64,000 nucleotides of DNA from Anagrus nilaparvatae (taxonomy: Eukaryota > Arthropoda > Insecta > Hymenoptera > Mymaridae): contig JAKSXM010000231.1 in the NCBI GenBank assembly GCA_022575985.1, positions 21,676,501 to 21,740,500 of the forward strand. The letters are read 5' to 3'. The translations under genes were made by a program, and so were the position numbers. Below, one piece after another: positions 33,953-44,975 of this stretch (positions are counted from its first letter, which is position 1; the number at the start of each line of letters is the position of its first letter). The notes under the pieces are model-generated. The model saw only the letters and a program-made list of their open reading frames with translations, ran no database searches and was not told the origin of the DNA.

Positions 33953-34159
33953 TTACATATGTTTCTTAATCAAATTACTAAAAGGATTATAATTTATAAT
34001 GCGCTCGTGAATCAATAGGCAACAGGCAGTCATTTTTTCAGCTATTTGCTCCTTAAATTCAAATTCCAATCTTATATCATAAGCTGAGACCTTAATTGAA
34101 GGATTGCTATTAGAACAGTCAAAAACTATTAACGGTGCCAGATCATTGTACTTGCTCAT
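33953..34159 (-). CDS. Short core protein or C-terminal remnant, unknown family
   Basis: 68 residues: SKYNDLAPLIVFDCSNSNPS, KVSAYDIRLEFEFKEQIA and LLIHERIINYNPFSNLIKK. The alternating beta-strand-like pattern with D-R-L-E-F and CLLIHER suggests the last strands of a larger beta-rich protein, and the start may be a new methionine after loss of the front. It lies immediately upstream of the VDFQ gene. Structural (capsid-like) origin is only a guess. Confidence 0.4.
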   Translation of the reverse strand: MSKYNDLAPLIVFDCSNSNPSIKVSAYDIRLEFEFKEQIAEKMTACCLLIHERIINYNPFSNLIKKHM

Positions 34160-34186
34160 GGATAATTGAGAGCGGTTTACTATACC

Positions 34187-34349
34187 GGCTGCAACGCAAT
34201 AGGTACTATCTTAAAGGAGTTCTTCGATAGCTATAGCCGCTATGCTTACTATAGTATATACACGCTATTATATACTATAGTATAGCGGCTATATAGCGGC
34301 TATAGCTATCGAAGAACTCCTTTTAGATAGTACCTATTGCGTTGCAGCC
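34187..34349. repeat. 163 bp palindrome (hairpin or MITE)
   Basis: ggctgcaacgcaataggtac... (34,187-34,249) faces its near-perfect complement (34,288-34,349), with arms of about 62 bp. The inner sequence is built of tatag/ctata words. It sits in the promoter-proximal side of the minus-strand genes. It could be a small inserted element or a replication/packaging hairpin of the parent virus-like element. Confidence 0.75.
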
Positions 34350-34899
34350 TGTATATATTACTATATATTCTCTCCAATTCTCTCACATGCTCTTTTCTTC
34401 TTCTAACAAACACATATAATTATATATCCATTTGTGTATACGCATGTATAAACCCATATATATATATAGACATACAGAGTATTCATAATAGAAATAAGCC
34501 TTCCTTATACTATGCAGAGTATTGGCATTTTTGTATACGTATTTGTGTATACGCCGGCATTTCAATAACTCCAACCACTTTTTTTTTAATGCTTATTTCT
34601 TAGTTTTAAAAAAAACTTTAATAATAAAATAGTAATAACGATTTTCGGACTTAATAACAGTTTTCACTTCTTTAGGGCGTCCCGCGACGCACTTACCAGG
34701 TTTTTTTTTACATTTTCTCGTCTATCTTGTTGGAATCCTACTATTACAAACAGGGGTCGATCAGCAGGAGTCACAAAAGTAACTTGTCGATTCACTTTAT
34801 CGGACACCGGAATATTTGGGTATTACAAATAGTCCCAGCACCTGAAATACCATAAACGTTTCATCTTTTTTTATACTTGATAATCAAGCCCTCTTAGCA
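34350..34899. other. Low-complexity and unassigned core sequence
   Basis: (ta)n/(tatata)n-rich sequence to about 34,600, then a more complex stretch (34,670-34,860) with no recognised frame. Confidence 0.35.
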
Positions 34900-35195
34900 T
34901 CTTAGCATTAAAAACCCTTGATTTTAACCAGCCCTTCTTTATTTGTCCTTTGAATTCGCCAATGAAATTTTAATATTCATGACAGCTGATGAAAAATACA
35001 TATTAAAAATTCGATGCCAACGTATAGTATTTAACCATTATGCCTGTTTATCTTTATAAGAACATTTTAATTTGGCAAATTTGCTATTAAAAGTATAATG
35101 CTTTAATCCAAGTAAAAAATTTAAAATGTCCATTTATTTTAAAATACAAGGAGGACGTTGTATCTAAAGTATTGAAAATTTATGTATAATTGTAT
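34900..35195 (-). pseudogene. Decayed paralogue of the VDFQ gene
   Basis: The minus strand carries pieces colinear with 33,642-33,941: ...ILNFLLGLKHYTF (compare ILNSLFWLNHYII), KFAKLKCSYKDKQA.WL (compare FEKSKLSLKEQKQARWL), and matching nucleotides at both ends (agcattaaaa...; atctaaagtattgaaaat). Stops and frame shifts disrupt it. Confidence 0.6.
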
Positions 35196-35717
35196 ATAAT
35201 TTGCTATCTTGTCAATATAATTTGCTATTCAGGAACAATTCAATATTATTAATTGTCAGTGCTACCAGCAACGATTATTTTTTTTAGGTTTAACAATAAA
35301 TAGCATTGAAAATGCCCGAGGTAAACTTCAAACCTGATTTCCAATTATAATTTAAATTTGAATCACATTTTTTTTCAATTAATTTTTTTTTTAAAGCGCG
35401 ATTTTTTCTTGTCTCAAATTAATATCAAAGCTTTAGTTGTATTTAAGTTTATAATGATTTTATTTTCAAAGTTTTTAAAAACAAAAAATATTTATGACAT
35501 TCTAATATTTCAAAATTTAAGAATTTTTTTATCGCTTGATTACCCTTTTACTGAGGAATTGCCATAAAACTTTATGCATGTGTGTTTTGTTAGTATGCGT
35601 GTATGGATCGTACTACAGCTGTGAAGTTACATTTAGTATGATTTTTCATAAAATATAAAAAATATTATATTATAATATTATATACATAAAATATATAAAA
35701 TATATAAAATATAAAAA
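35196..35717. other. AT-rich core sequence next to the right arm
   Basis: The 69-codon frame at 35,358-35,567 is compositionally biased and not claimed. An (aatataaaat)n tract precedes the arm. Confidence 0.4.
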
Positions 35718-36313
35718 ATATGTTCATGTAAAAATTTATGAAATAAATATTTTCGCGCACTTTTTCAAATACAAGTAATGTAAAAACTTTTAGCAGATAT
35801 ATGCTCGAGAGTTTGTACCTTACTGGATCTTAAACAATCGCTGTCCATGATCGAAATGTCCGCGACCTTTATATAATTTTTTTAAAAAGTAGGGGTTAAT
35901 TTTTGTGGGCGTAAGACCCAAAGATGGTAAACCCTTGAGAAAAAGGGTGAGGTATTAATCCCACGCTTCTTAAGATTTTTTAACTCCCGTCAATATATTT
36001 TTAATTAAAGCTTTGACAATAATGACTTTTTTATTAATGTGAGATATTTTTTGTATCTAAACATGAAATGCTCAATGTAGTTAAAAATATTTATTTAAAA
36101 TTCATAAAAAATCAATAAATAATGGGTATGCTATCGCTTTAATTATAATGTTCTTTTTGAAATAAGATACAAAATCAAGAAGCTTATTGTTATATTTGAT
36201 GCTTTTTCGTCAAACGCATAATTTTTTTAAAAATATGTTCATTAGTACATTTTTAATCATCGACGATGAATTAAGTATTATAAAAATCATTATTTTTTAA
36301 ATAATAGTTTAAA

Positions 36314-36819
36314 ATGAAATTAATGTGTAAGTAATTTGAGAAATTGCTAGTTTTTTGTGAAAAATAAAATAGCCTATTCATTTTTAGTTTTTTACGTTTT
36401 CGCATTTATATGCGATGTTTGTTATTCTGCGAGGCGATGCTATTATTATGAAATTTTTCTCGACGACAAATGTTACCCCCAGGCCGTGAAATTAGGTATA
36501 TTTTTACACGATTTTTTGAAAAATAAAAAATTAACTATTATACGTACTTTTAAAGGCGACGCTTGCGTATACAGTACTCAATGCGCGACAGGAATAGACA
36601 AAAATTTTAACTAAATATTAACTTTAATTTAAAATTAAAGGGGTGTGTATGGATGCCGCATCCCTCAACGACATGCCAGAGCTTGAAAATACTGATTTTA
36701 AGACGGACAAACAATTTTTTGAAAATAATACTCGCAGTGATATGCTTCAAATCATACTTTTTTTGCATTATTATTGTCTTGGGATTGTTGCATGTTATAC
36801 TAACCCTATACATATATAA
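36314..36819 (+). CDS. EB-module gene, right-arm copy 2 (truncated)
   Basis: Exons 36,314-36,326, 36,388-36,495 and 36,556-36,614 give a signal peptide and the first half of the EB module (RRCYYYEIFLDDKCYPQAVK, then GDACVYSTQCATGIDK) ending NFN-stop. A 66 bp deletion removed the second half of the module and the exon 3 donor. The stalk/membrane exon persists at 36,641-36,819 but can no longer be joined the same way. The codon that is TAA in the left arm is TTA here. Changes in the last exon between arms are conservative in this frame (I/M, A/T, E/D, L/F), which supports it as the coding frame. Confidence 0.55.
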
Positions 36820-36894
36820 AAAAATTAAATTACTAATTCTAAGTTTTTATAATACAAGGAATAATGATTTGACGATGTTTGTCTTTAGTAAATT

Positions 36895-37566
36895 TGAACT
36901 TTATTATATCGATTTCTAAAGAATATGAAATTAGGTTTTAAATATAAAAATAAAAAATTTGAAATAAGGCAAATACGATACATAAATTAATACATAATTA
37001 ATACGATACATTTATATACGATACATTCATAATTAATACGATACATAAAAAATATAAGTGTATACAGTAAATAAATAATTTTTCTTGACTAAAATTTTTT
37101 ACTTTCATCTCATTCTTTGAAGGCTCATGTATATTTTGAATTTTTGCTAAAAAAAAAAATTTACAAAAAAATTAATTTAAAAAAAAATATTTTTCATAAT
37201 ATCTTACTTAAATTTTTTAATACCCTAACTCCGAATTTATTCATATAAGATTTAGAACAGACACATATTTATTCAATTCGCAAATAGCAAAATCTATATA
37301 TTGACAACTTTCATTGAATTCGCAAAAGCTATCCAAGGTTAACGACTCTAAAAAAAAGATTTATAAATTTTTTTAAATAAGGTTAAAAACATACTCACTT
37401 TCAACGCATCTATTCACGTGAAAAAATTTATCGAAGGGGCATATTAGATATCCGTATAATAATACCGCTATAAAAATAAAAATATTTTAAAGCATTTAAA
37501 AAAATCTTATTCAATATAAAACTCACAGAAATATAATAATAGAATAGAAATTCCTTTGACAAACAT
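36895..37566 (-). CDS. EB-like cysteine-rich protein, right-arm copy 1
   Basis: Mirror of 30,565-31,188. ATG at 37,566; splice sites conserved; stop of the present frame at 37,241-37,243, giving a 71-residue secreted product. It differs from the left copy at only a few residues (MFVKG versus MCVKG, CPFDK versus CPSDK). The same frame change before the membrane exon is present in both arms, so it predates or was homogenised between them. The former membrane exon (37,146-36,895) carries the repeat expansion. Confidence 0.55.
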
Positions 37567-37862
37567 CTTGATTATTATTATTATTGTGTTTACTATGGGA
37601 TTTAAAAAAGTCACATTATTATTATTATTGACGCGATTCAAAAATGATATAGGAAAAATTTTTAATTTTATCGGAAAATTCAGAAAATATTTTTGGAAAA
37701 ACATCATTCTTTTCGTCTTAAATACTTTTTTAAAATTTTTTTAAAATTTTTTTCGAGCGCTCTTCAGCAATTCTTTTTACATGCTTTTTAAATATATAAG
37801 GCTGCCTCGAAAATTGAAATTTTTTACTGCTCAGAATAGGGTCCCCTTATAACCCAACTACT

Positions 37863-37868
37863 GTCTTT
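37863..37868. repeat. 6 bp target-site duplication of the Polinton-like element, right
   Basis: gtcttt, exact repeat of 30,263-30,268. Confidence 0.85.
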
Positions 37869-38402
37869 GTCAGTACATAATTATATAATATAAGTACATA
37901 AAAATATGGTTATAATAATGATTCTATATAATATTAAGATATATGTTTTACATAAAATTAAAATTTTTTATTACAATAATGATTTTATATAATTTTAAGT
38001 TATAAGTTTTATGATTATACTTATAATGCGAATACCAAAGTTTGTTGAATTAAAAAAATTTAAATTAGTAAAACTTGATCTTTGTATAAACTTATTAAAT
38101 TGTTTAAAAAACTTAATTTTTAAAAAAATTTATACGAGTAGTAAAATATTGAAAACTTACAGATTGAAAAAAACTTAGTTTTTATAAAAAAATACAAGAT
38201 TTTTGTATGAAAATATAAAAATAGTAAAATAGTAAAAAAACTTAAATATTATAAAATTTTATAAGGTATTAAAACTAGATTTTTATAAAAATAGTAAAAT
38301 ATTGAAAAAAAAACTTAAGTATTAAAAAAAACTATTTTATAAGATATGAAAAGGAAATTTATAAAAAATATGTGATGTTTTTGGATTTATCGACGCAAAA
38401 TC
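37869..38402. other. AT-rich spacer
   Basis: Short diverged repeats of ttttataaaa.tagtaaaatattgaaaaaactta (about 38,080-38,330). No gene. Confidence 0.4.
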
Positions 38403-40345
38403 TTATGGAAGGTGCCAACTTAGTTCATTTATGGCTCTTTGACCTCTACTGTACTGTACTAATTGTTCAGCAGGCATAATAATAATTGGGTTTCTTGTCA
38501 CTTGGATTGGTTGGCTAATTGGTGTCTGTGGACTGATTTCGGTGATTATTGGACTTTGGCTTATGTTGTCCTGTTGATTTCTTGTACCTGGAATCAGTCT
38601 AGAAAGATTAGTTTTTAAACCCCCGAGACAATATATTCCCAATTTACAGACGCTAAGTAGAACTATGATTACGATGATTATTATTAAAATTAAAAAAATA
38701 TTTGATGAGTTTGAATCAAATTTCATTTCAAGTTCCTTATACTCAGTTAACTTTTTCGCCTTTTTAATAATATCCCTTAGGTCAAATCCTGACTGTAAAG
38801 AGGTACTTTTAACGTTTGAAAAATTAATAGATTCATTTATAGTTTTGTAAACATTTGGTAAATATTTTTCATCAGTTTTATTTAGGATTGAAGCTAAATT
38901 TAAATCAAGGGTATTGAATAGAGTTGTATTAGTTTGTTCAACAAACTCTTGCGATGTTCTTAATGTAGCATACATAGATTTGCCTAAACAACCACTGTTA
39001 AGTTTTATTATGCCAAGTTTTGGTAAGGGCATTGTAACAGGAGCTAATCGGTCACAAGTTATAAAAATATTGTCGTTTTCAGTGGCAGAAAATGCCCAAG
39101 AATTTTCCAGAGATAGACGGATCCAATGACTTTTGGCCAGTTTTTCGATCTTTATGTTACATTCATTTAAATTAAATTTTTGACCTGTTAAAATTTAAAT
39201 TTCACATTCACTATTATGATTAATTGTTTGGGTGGGAGCAAAGTTTTTGCAAATATAATTGTTTCTTATTTTTTTACAGTGTTGTAGATTTTCATATGTA
39301 ATGGTTATGTAAGTTAACTTGTTTGATTCTAGAGCTAAGTATTCGAAACTAGGTAAAATGTAAGTACATAAAGTTTGGTCTTGTAAATTTTGTCTAATGG
39401 GGAAGGGATTTAGTCTATAGAGATCGAATCTAACATAATTTAATAAGGGTATTTGTAAAGAATAAATAAGCTGACCGTGAGTATAAATAACAGTTAATTT
39501 GGACATGTGGACTATGTCATTTACTGAATAAATGTTATTTTCCAATGGGGATTCAGCATTTAGTGCTGATTCCTTTACTAATAGCATGGTGTGTTCTAAT
39601 TGCTCTGGGTTCAGGAATTGTGGGTGTATAGAACCTGATTGTGCGCTTATTACTGCTTCAGTCAAGGTTTGGGCCTGAAGTTCATAATCTATAATCGCGT
39701 CTCTAATAACATTTAATCTGTTCATTACCAACAAATCATGTTTTACTCTCGAAGTCTCGTGTTTAATGGAGTCTAATTGTTTACTGAATTAATTGAAATG
39801 ATTTTCAAATTCTGATAGTTTCGAAGATATGACCTGAGTTTGATCTAAAAGTAATTTTGCTATATCTATTGATTTATTATAAGCCCTGGTTGCTATGTCC
39901 AATAATTGTTTGCCTTGTTCTTGATCAACGGTTCAAAATAGTATTCTTGAAATCTGGCCAATGAATTGTAAGGGAGCATCTCTTTTTGTTCTAAGTGAGG
40001 GTTTTTGATATACTGTTTTTAAAATGTTTTGAATTTCGCTTTCTGTAGCTGTAATTCTTTTACGCATTCCTGTGATATCTTCATTTGCAAAACAAGGTGA
40101 AAAACAGTATGGAATGGTTTGATTTATCCAAAGGTTTAACATCGTGTTCGCTGTCAATAAAGGAGTAAGGTCGATTTTATTAAGAAGCTTCCATGAGATG
40201 TCTGAAATTCTGAGTCCATTGGTTCTTTCCAACAGTAGTCCAACATTTTGTTGAATAGTTTCAATTGAGGCGCCTTCAAAAGATTCTGAGGTCTTGATTA
40301 TCCTACGAATAATATTTTGTTTTATAGGATGTTTCTTTTGAAATT
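38403..40345 (-). pseudogene. env: Errantivirus/baculovirus-F-type envelope gene, without gag-pol
   Basis: One minus-strand frame runs from about 40,345 to 38,403, interrupted by three stops only (TGA near 39,933; TAA near 39,787; TAA near 39,195). A furin-type site RTKR lies at about 39,981-39,992, followed by a hydrophobic fusion-peptide-like segment. Downstream are the helical region typical of insect F-like envelopes (AQTLTEAVISAQSGSIHPQF, 39,195-39,734), paired cysteines, and a C-terminal membrane anchor with a cytoplasmic tail (38,403-39,032). The family mediates membrane fusion of insect retroviruses and baculoviruses. No LTR, gag or pol is found nearby. It lies outside the Polinton-like element's target-site duplication. 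It is non-functional as read, unless stops are suppressed. Confidence 0.8.
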
Positions 40346-41590
40346 AAATCTTATTAAAAGTGTGTTTTGTCTTGATTTTTCTACTCGAAGGTTGCTTTGT
40401 TCCAATATTATATTTTTTTTTTTTTTGTTAATGTGAAAATAATTATATTATCTGTGTCATTTCGAATAGTCCGAAAATATTCGGAATTTCCTAAATATTT
40501 TAGTGTTTCAAAAATATTCTTAATGATTTGGAAAATATAAGTAAATTCTTTGTTAAAAACTTGCTCTTCGATAGAAAATTTTATTATTTTTATTGTTTAT
40601 TCCTTATAACTTGCTAATTTTTTATGAAATATTTAAGTATAATGGTTAATTAATAATTCATTAATAATCTTAAGGGGGTCGTTTATATGGTGGGAAAACA
40701 TATATTCTACGCTTGTGCATTTATATAAGTTGGTGTTTTAAGCAAAAAAGAATTTTCTTTACGTTTGAAATAATAATAGTAAGTTTCGTGAGTTGATTTG
40801 TGTATATGTGAGTGTATACGTAAGTATGTGTAACTTATTTATTTTATATGGTTTGTGATAATTTCTATAGAAATTTTTATATTATATTATAGAAAAAGAA
40901 AAAACGCTGCCAAGTGATTGGCACTATGGTTCCTCATCAACAATAGCAAAATATTTATAATGGTCTATTTTATCTAATAAAAATGATAATTTGAGATATC
41001 AGTATTTCATAAAAAAAAGTTAAGTACCGTATTCCAAAAGAAAAGAAATGTTGCTGTGATTTAATGTTTTTTATTTAACAAATTTTTAGAAAATAATTTT
41101 CAATAAAGTTTTGATCCTCATATTGCGGACCTAGAAACATTTTTATTGACCTCGAAAACCCCCAGATAATGAGATAATGTAGCAACATTCTATTTTCATG
41201 TTTTTGGTTCCACCATCTTGAAAAATAAACGTTTTTAAGGGGGAATGAAAAAGTGACGTTTTAGGGGGGGGGGGGGGGGTGAAAGTGACATTTTTAAGAA
41301 AGAAGTGAAAAAGTGACGTTTTTAGGGGAAGGGGGTGAAATGGACTTTTCGATTTAAGGACCTTTGGTGCAGAAGTACCTAGGGAACTATGAAAGCTTTC
41401 ATTTACGTAAACTGAAAAGCTCAATTCCTGTTTCGCTAATAATTTTCCAGTTTCCTAACGCGTGAATAGTGCAGATTTGTGTTTCAAAAAACATTTGTGA
41501 ATTCGTGTTTTTAGATACTAATTAGACCAAGTCATTATTAAAAACAATAATTATTTTAATTTTATATATTATTATTCAGATATTAATTTC
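40346..41590. other. AT-rich intergenic region
   Basis: It contains a 12-G run near 41,267-41,279 within short repeats of gtgaaaaagtgacgttttta (41,245-41,340). The frame at 41,143-41,424 is incidental. Confidence 0.4.
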
Positions 41591-41599
41591 ATAATACCA

Positions 41600-43085
41600 G
41601 AAGAATGCTTAATAATAATTTTCGAATTTTTAACAACAAAAGAAAAAATAATAATAGAACAAGTTTGTAAATTATGGAATTTATTGAGTAAATCATCATG
41701 GACAAAAAATAATCTATTAAAACGATAATTCTAGATATTAGTACTTTCATAGAAATAAATTAAGTACTAAGTCCAAAAAGAAAAAAAATTATTATGTTTT
41801 TTTAATTTTTTTATACAAAAAATTTTGAAAAAAAAAATTTCAAAAAAATTACATATCAGATAGAGGAATCCTTTAAAACCATAATTCTGGATATTAGTAC
41901 TTTCATATAAATAAATTAAGTACTAAGTCCAAAAAGAAAAAAAATTATTGTGTTTTTTTAATTTTTTTATACAAAAAATTTTGAAAAAAAAAAATTTTTT
42001 TTAAATTACATATCAGATAGACAAATCCTTTAAAACCATAATTCTGGATATTAGAACTTTCCTAGAAATAAATTAGGTATTACGTTCAAAAAGAAAAAAA
42101 ATTATTGTATTTTTTTAATTTTTTTATTAAAATAATTTTGAAAAAAAAAATTTCGAAAAATTACGTATCACATGAAATAATCATTTAAAAACGATAATTC
42201 TAGATATTCGTAGTTTCATAGGAAAAAATTAAGTATTACGTCCTAAAATAAAAAAAAAATTTGGCTTTTTTGTATTTTTTGGCGACAAAAATTATGAGAA
42301 AAAAATTTTGAAAAAATCAAGTATCAGGTCCAAAAAATTACTATAAACTATATTTCTAAGACTAGTACTTCCACAGAAATAAATTAAGTATTGCGTCCAC
42401 AATGAAAAAAAAATTGGTATTTTTTGTATTTTTTGGTGAAAAAAATTTTCAGAAAATAATTTTCAAAAAATAAATTATAAGATTCGAAATATCGAGTAAA
42501 AATCATACTTTCGAATATAAGTACTTGCATGGAAATAAATGAGGTATTACGACCAAAAAGAAAAAAAATTATAGTGTTTTTTTAATTTTTTTATGAAAAA
42601 AGTTTTGAAAAAAAAAATTTCGAAAAATTACGTATCCGATGGAGAAATCCTTTACAAATGATAATTTTAGATATTCGTACTTTCATAGGAAAAAATTAAG
42701 TATTACGTCCTAAAATAAAAAAAATTTTGGCGTTTTTTGTATTTTTTGGCGAAAAAAATTTTGAGAAAAAAATTTTGAAAAAATTAAGTATCAGGTCCAA
42801 AAAATTACTATAAACGATATTTCTAAAACTAGTACTTCCACAGAAATAAATCAAGTACTGCGTCCAAAAGGAAAAAAAAAATTGTCATTTTTTGTATTTT
42901 TTGGTGAAAAAAATTTTGAGAAAAAAATTTTCAAAAAATAAATTATAAGATTTGAGATATCGAGTAAAAACGATACTTCTAGATAATTTCATGGAGAAAA
43001 ATGAGGTATTACATCCAAATTAAAAAAAAAAAAGTACCTCGAGATTTTTTGGAAAAAAAAATTTTGAAAAAAAAATTAGGTCTTA
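41600..43085. repeat. Satellite-like array, period about 155-160 bp, ~9 units
   Basis: The landmark ata(a/t)ttct(a/g)..attagtactttcatag recurs near 41,733, 41,881, 42,041, 42,194, 42,350, 42,506, 42,660, 42,817 and 42,970, followed each time by aaataaattaagta and runs of A and T. Two alternating subtypes (tttttggcgaaaaaa and tttttatacaaaaaa) suggest a higher-order pattern. Confidence 0.8.
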
Positions 43086-43121
43086 ATGTCGTGTTGGCTG
43101 TGAAATATCACCGGTTACAGT

Positions 43122-43148
43122 CCAACATACATACATACATACATACAT

Positions 43149-43183
<35 letters not shown>

Positions 43184-43186
43184 TAC
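43122..43186. repeat. (acat)n(ac)n microsatellite
   Basis: About eleven cata units followed by an (ac)n run. Confidence 0.9.
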
Positions 43187-43371
43187 AGACTTTTTTTAAA
43201 AACCGGTTTTTTAGCTTCCTGAGGTCTCAAAACGTGCTTATATGCCAAAATATCGAAAATCAAAATGTCACCTATCTCAAAGGTTCCTCTATGAGGAACC
43301 AAAAGAGAAGAATAATAAAAAATTTTAAATTAAAGTGGCTGACCATTTTTGTTGTTGATTTTAATCCTTAT

Positions 43372-44199
43372 TTAGTTTTTGAAATTCTTGTTAAAACCAT
43401 GTACATATGCAATGGTTCTAATATTTAAAATTGGATAATCCTTCGTATCCAAGTTACACCATTTGCATATGCTTTTTCCATAAGGGTTTTTGCGGTGACA
43501 CTCGTTAATTTCGTCAATTTTTTTGCATTGTATTTTGTAATGATGTATTTCACTTTTGGCTTGTTCATTTAATAATTGTAATTGATGTATATAGGCGTCT
43601 TTTTCTCGAAGTTGTTGATCCATAGTTGCTTGATGAAAATTTTGATTATTGAGCGGGGAAAAAGCTGGTTCATTGGAATTATATGAATAGTTTTGGTATA
43701 TATTTGTAGCATTTGATGGTTGTATAAAATTGAATGCGTTTCCAATTATTGTATCTTGTATTATAGTAGGTTGATTGTTTTCAGCTAATGTATCAATATC
43801 ATAATCAAAAAAACTTTGAGAAGAATTTGAAAAATTTTCTGTGTGTTGAATGTTTCGTCCTTCATTTATAATTAAGTTCAATGATTCGTTACTAGTATTG
43901 CTTTCTCTACCAAAATCAATCAATTCTATTTTTTTACATATGTTATTTTCTGATTGTGTCCACTGCTGTTCTTCATTTACAGCGGTTGTTATTTGCGAAA
44001 CTTTTTGGTTTTCATTTATTTTTGTTTAAAGTGTTGTTTTTCTGACCTTATTTGGATTTCCATAATTTCTTGGTCTGCCAGGGCGTCTTAATGAAATTGG
44101 ATTTTCAAATGATCCATCTGGTTCGTTTTCATATTTGGTTTTCTTTTTATGTGCGTATTTTGTTTTTAGTTTAATTGGTTCTACCGTGATGTTACTCAT
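43372..44199 (-). pseudogene. AT-hook/coiled-coil/CHxC-motif protein, paralogue A
   Basis: ATG at 44,199. One frame to 43,372 with a single TAA at 44,026-44,028. N-terminus: basic residues, then GSFENPISLRRPGRPRNYG, where RPGRP is an AT-hook core. Middle: Asn/Ser-rich. Then a heptad-like helix (LREKDAYIHQLQLLNEQAKS) and a C-terminal block ECHRKNPYGKSICKWC...YPILNIRTIAYV. CH..C..C could bind a metal. It shares both ends with the gene at 44,976-45,643 and probably arose by tandem duplication. A DNA-binding nuclear role is inferred from the AT-hook only. The single stop may be a mutation or a recoded/alternatively spliced site. Confidence 0.6.
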
Positions 44200-44242
44200 T
44201 TTAAATCTTGAATCATACTGAAGGTGTGTAAAATGATGATGA

Positions 44243-44250
44243 CAAAATAT
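44243..44250. repeat. 8 bp target-site duplication of hAT MITE, left
   Basis: caaaatat, repeated at 44,352-44,359. Confidence 0.85.
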
Positions 44251-44351
44251 CAGAGTTGGGCAAATACTCTACTTTCGGACCGGAGTATCAGTATTTACAA
44301 TGTATCTTATATGGGCGCGCTTAGCGCGCAGTCTACTTGTGCCCAGCTCTG
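44251..44351. mobile_element. 101 bp hAT-type MITE
   Basis: The ends cagagttgggc and gcccagctctg are inverted repeats of the hAT CAGRG type with a perfect 8 bp duplication outside. The interior contains gggcgcgcttagcgcgc. It lies upstream of paralogue A's ATG. Confidence 0.85.
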
Positions 44352-44359
44352 CAAAATAT
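44352..44359. repeat. 8 bp target-site duplication of hAT MITE, right
   Basis: Exact copy of 44,243-44,250. Confidence 0.85.
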
Positions 44360-44975
44360 GATAAAAGATGGTTAATGAGGAGAAAAAGTTTTTAATCTAG
44401 ATATTTTATAACAGTAAAGGGGTCATATTTTATGCGAAAGGATGTGATTTTATATTTTTATCTGAGTTTTAGAGATATTCTTTTTATTTCAATTTTTAGA
44501 ACAGGTTTAAGATTTCATGAGAAAAAAAAATTTTTAGAATTTATTGACTGTCTTTTGATAAAGTATTGACAGCAAGTTTGGGTTAAAGAAATTTTACTCA
44601 ACTAAGCTGTCAATATAATATAATGAGTATCTATAACATTGCTGCATTTCTATGTATCTGAAAACCAAGCTATTTATATGAACTGAAGGGTATTTTTATA
44701 TTTGTTTGGAAGGGAAATGTTGTATTTTTATATTTTACTATATATATATAATATCTCCCTTCCCAGGATTCCAATCATCCCGATTGGGATAGATTGGAGG
44801 GGGGGGGGCGGGGGTGATTTTTTTTCGATTAATAGTGTGTTAGAAAAGAATTTCGAAAGTATTTTAATGAAAGACAGAAATTTGGAGTTTGTTCTTATTT
44901 GTGTATGAATTTTATGGTTCTTACATATATAATGATTAATATTACTTGTATGTTTATTTTAGAATATGTAACTTT
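44360..44975. other. Spacer between the two AT-hook paralogues
   Basis: AT-rich with a G-run (gaggggggggggcgggg near 44,799) and ccaatcatcccgattggg, reminiscent of 30,169. No gene. Confidence 0.4.

Larger units (their letters stand above)
30269..37862. mobile_element. Polinton/Maverick-like non-autonomous element (7.6 kb)
   Basis: The ends are agtagttgggttataagggg and its exact complement, that is 5'-AG...CT-3', with a 6 bp duplication outside. The arms (about 30,269-32,422 and 35,718-37,862) are inverted copies of roughly 2.15 kb with scattered substitutions and indels. Ends and duplication length match Polinton/Maverick or adintovirus integration. No family-B polymerase, integrase, ATPase, protease or capsid gene of the usual set was recognised. 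The core (32,422-35,718) has one intact spliced gene and minus-strand genes of unknown families, and each arm carries two small cysteine-rich genes. It must depend on an integrase supplied in trans, or be a shrunken relative. Confidence 0.8.
35718..37862 (-). repeat. Right terminal inverted repeat
   Basis: Inverted counterpart of 30,269-32,422. Relative to the left arm it lacks 66 bp of the EB exon and has an extra (aatacgatacat)-like expansion near 36,970-37,045. Confidence 0.85.

Noticed and set aside
38403..40345. env as a gene of the Polinton-like element (as fusogens are in some Mavericks)
   Set aside because: The element's target-site duplication ends at 37,868, which places env outside it. 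Its type is errantivirus/baculovirus F.
41600..43085. CRISPR-like array
   Set aside because: Units of about 157 bp diverge throughout and have no unique spacers. This is eukaryotic satellite DNA.
43001..43222. 73-codon frame with HTYIHTYIH repeats
   Set aside because: Translation of the (acat)n microsatellite.
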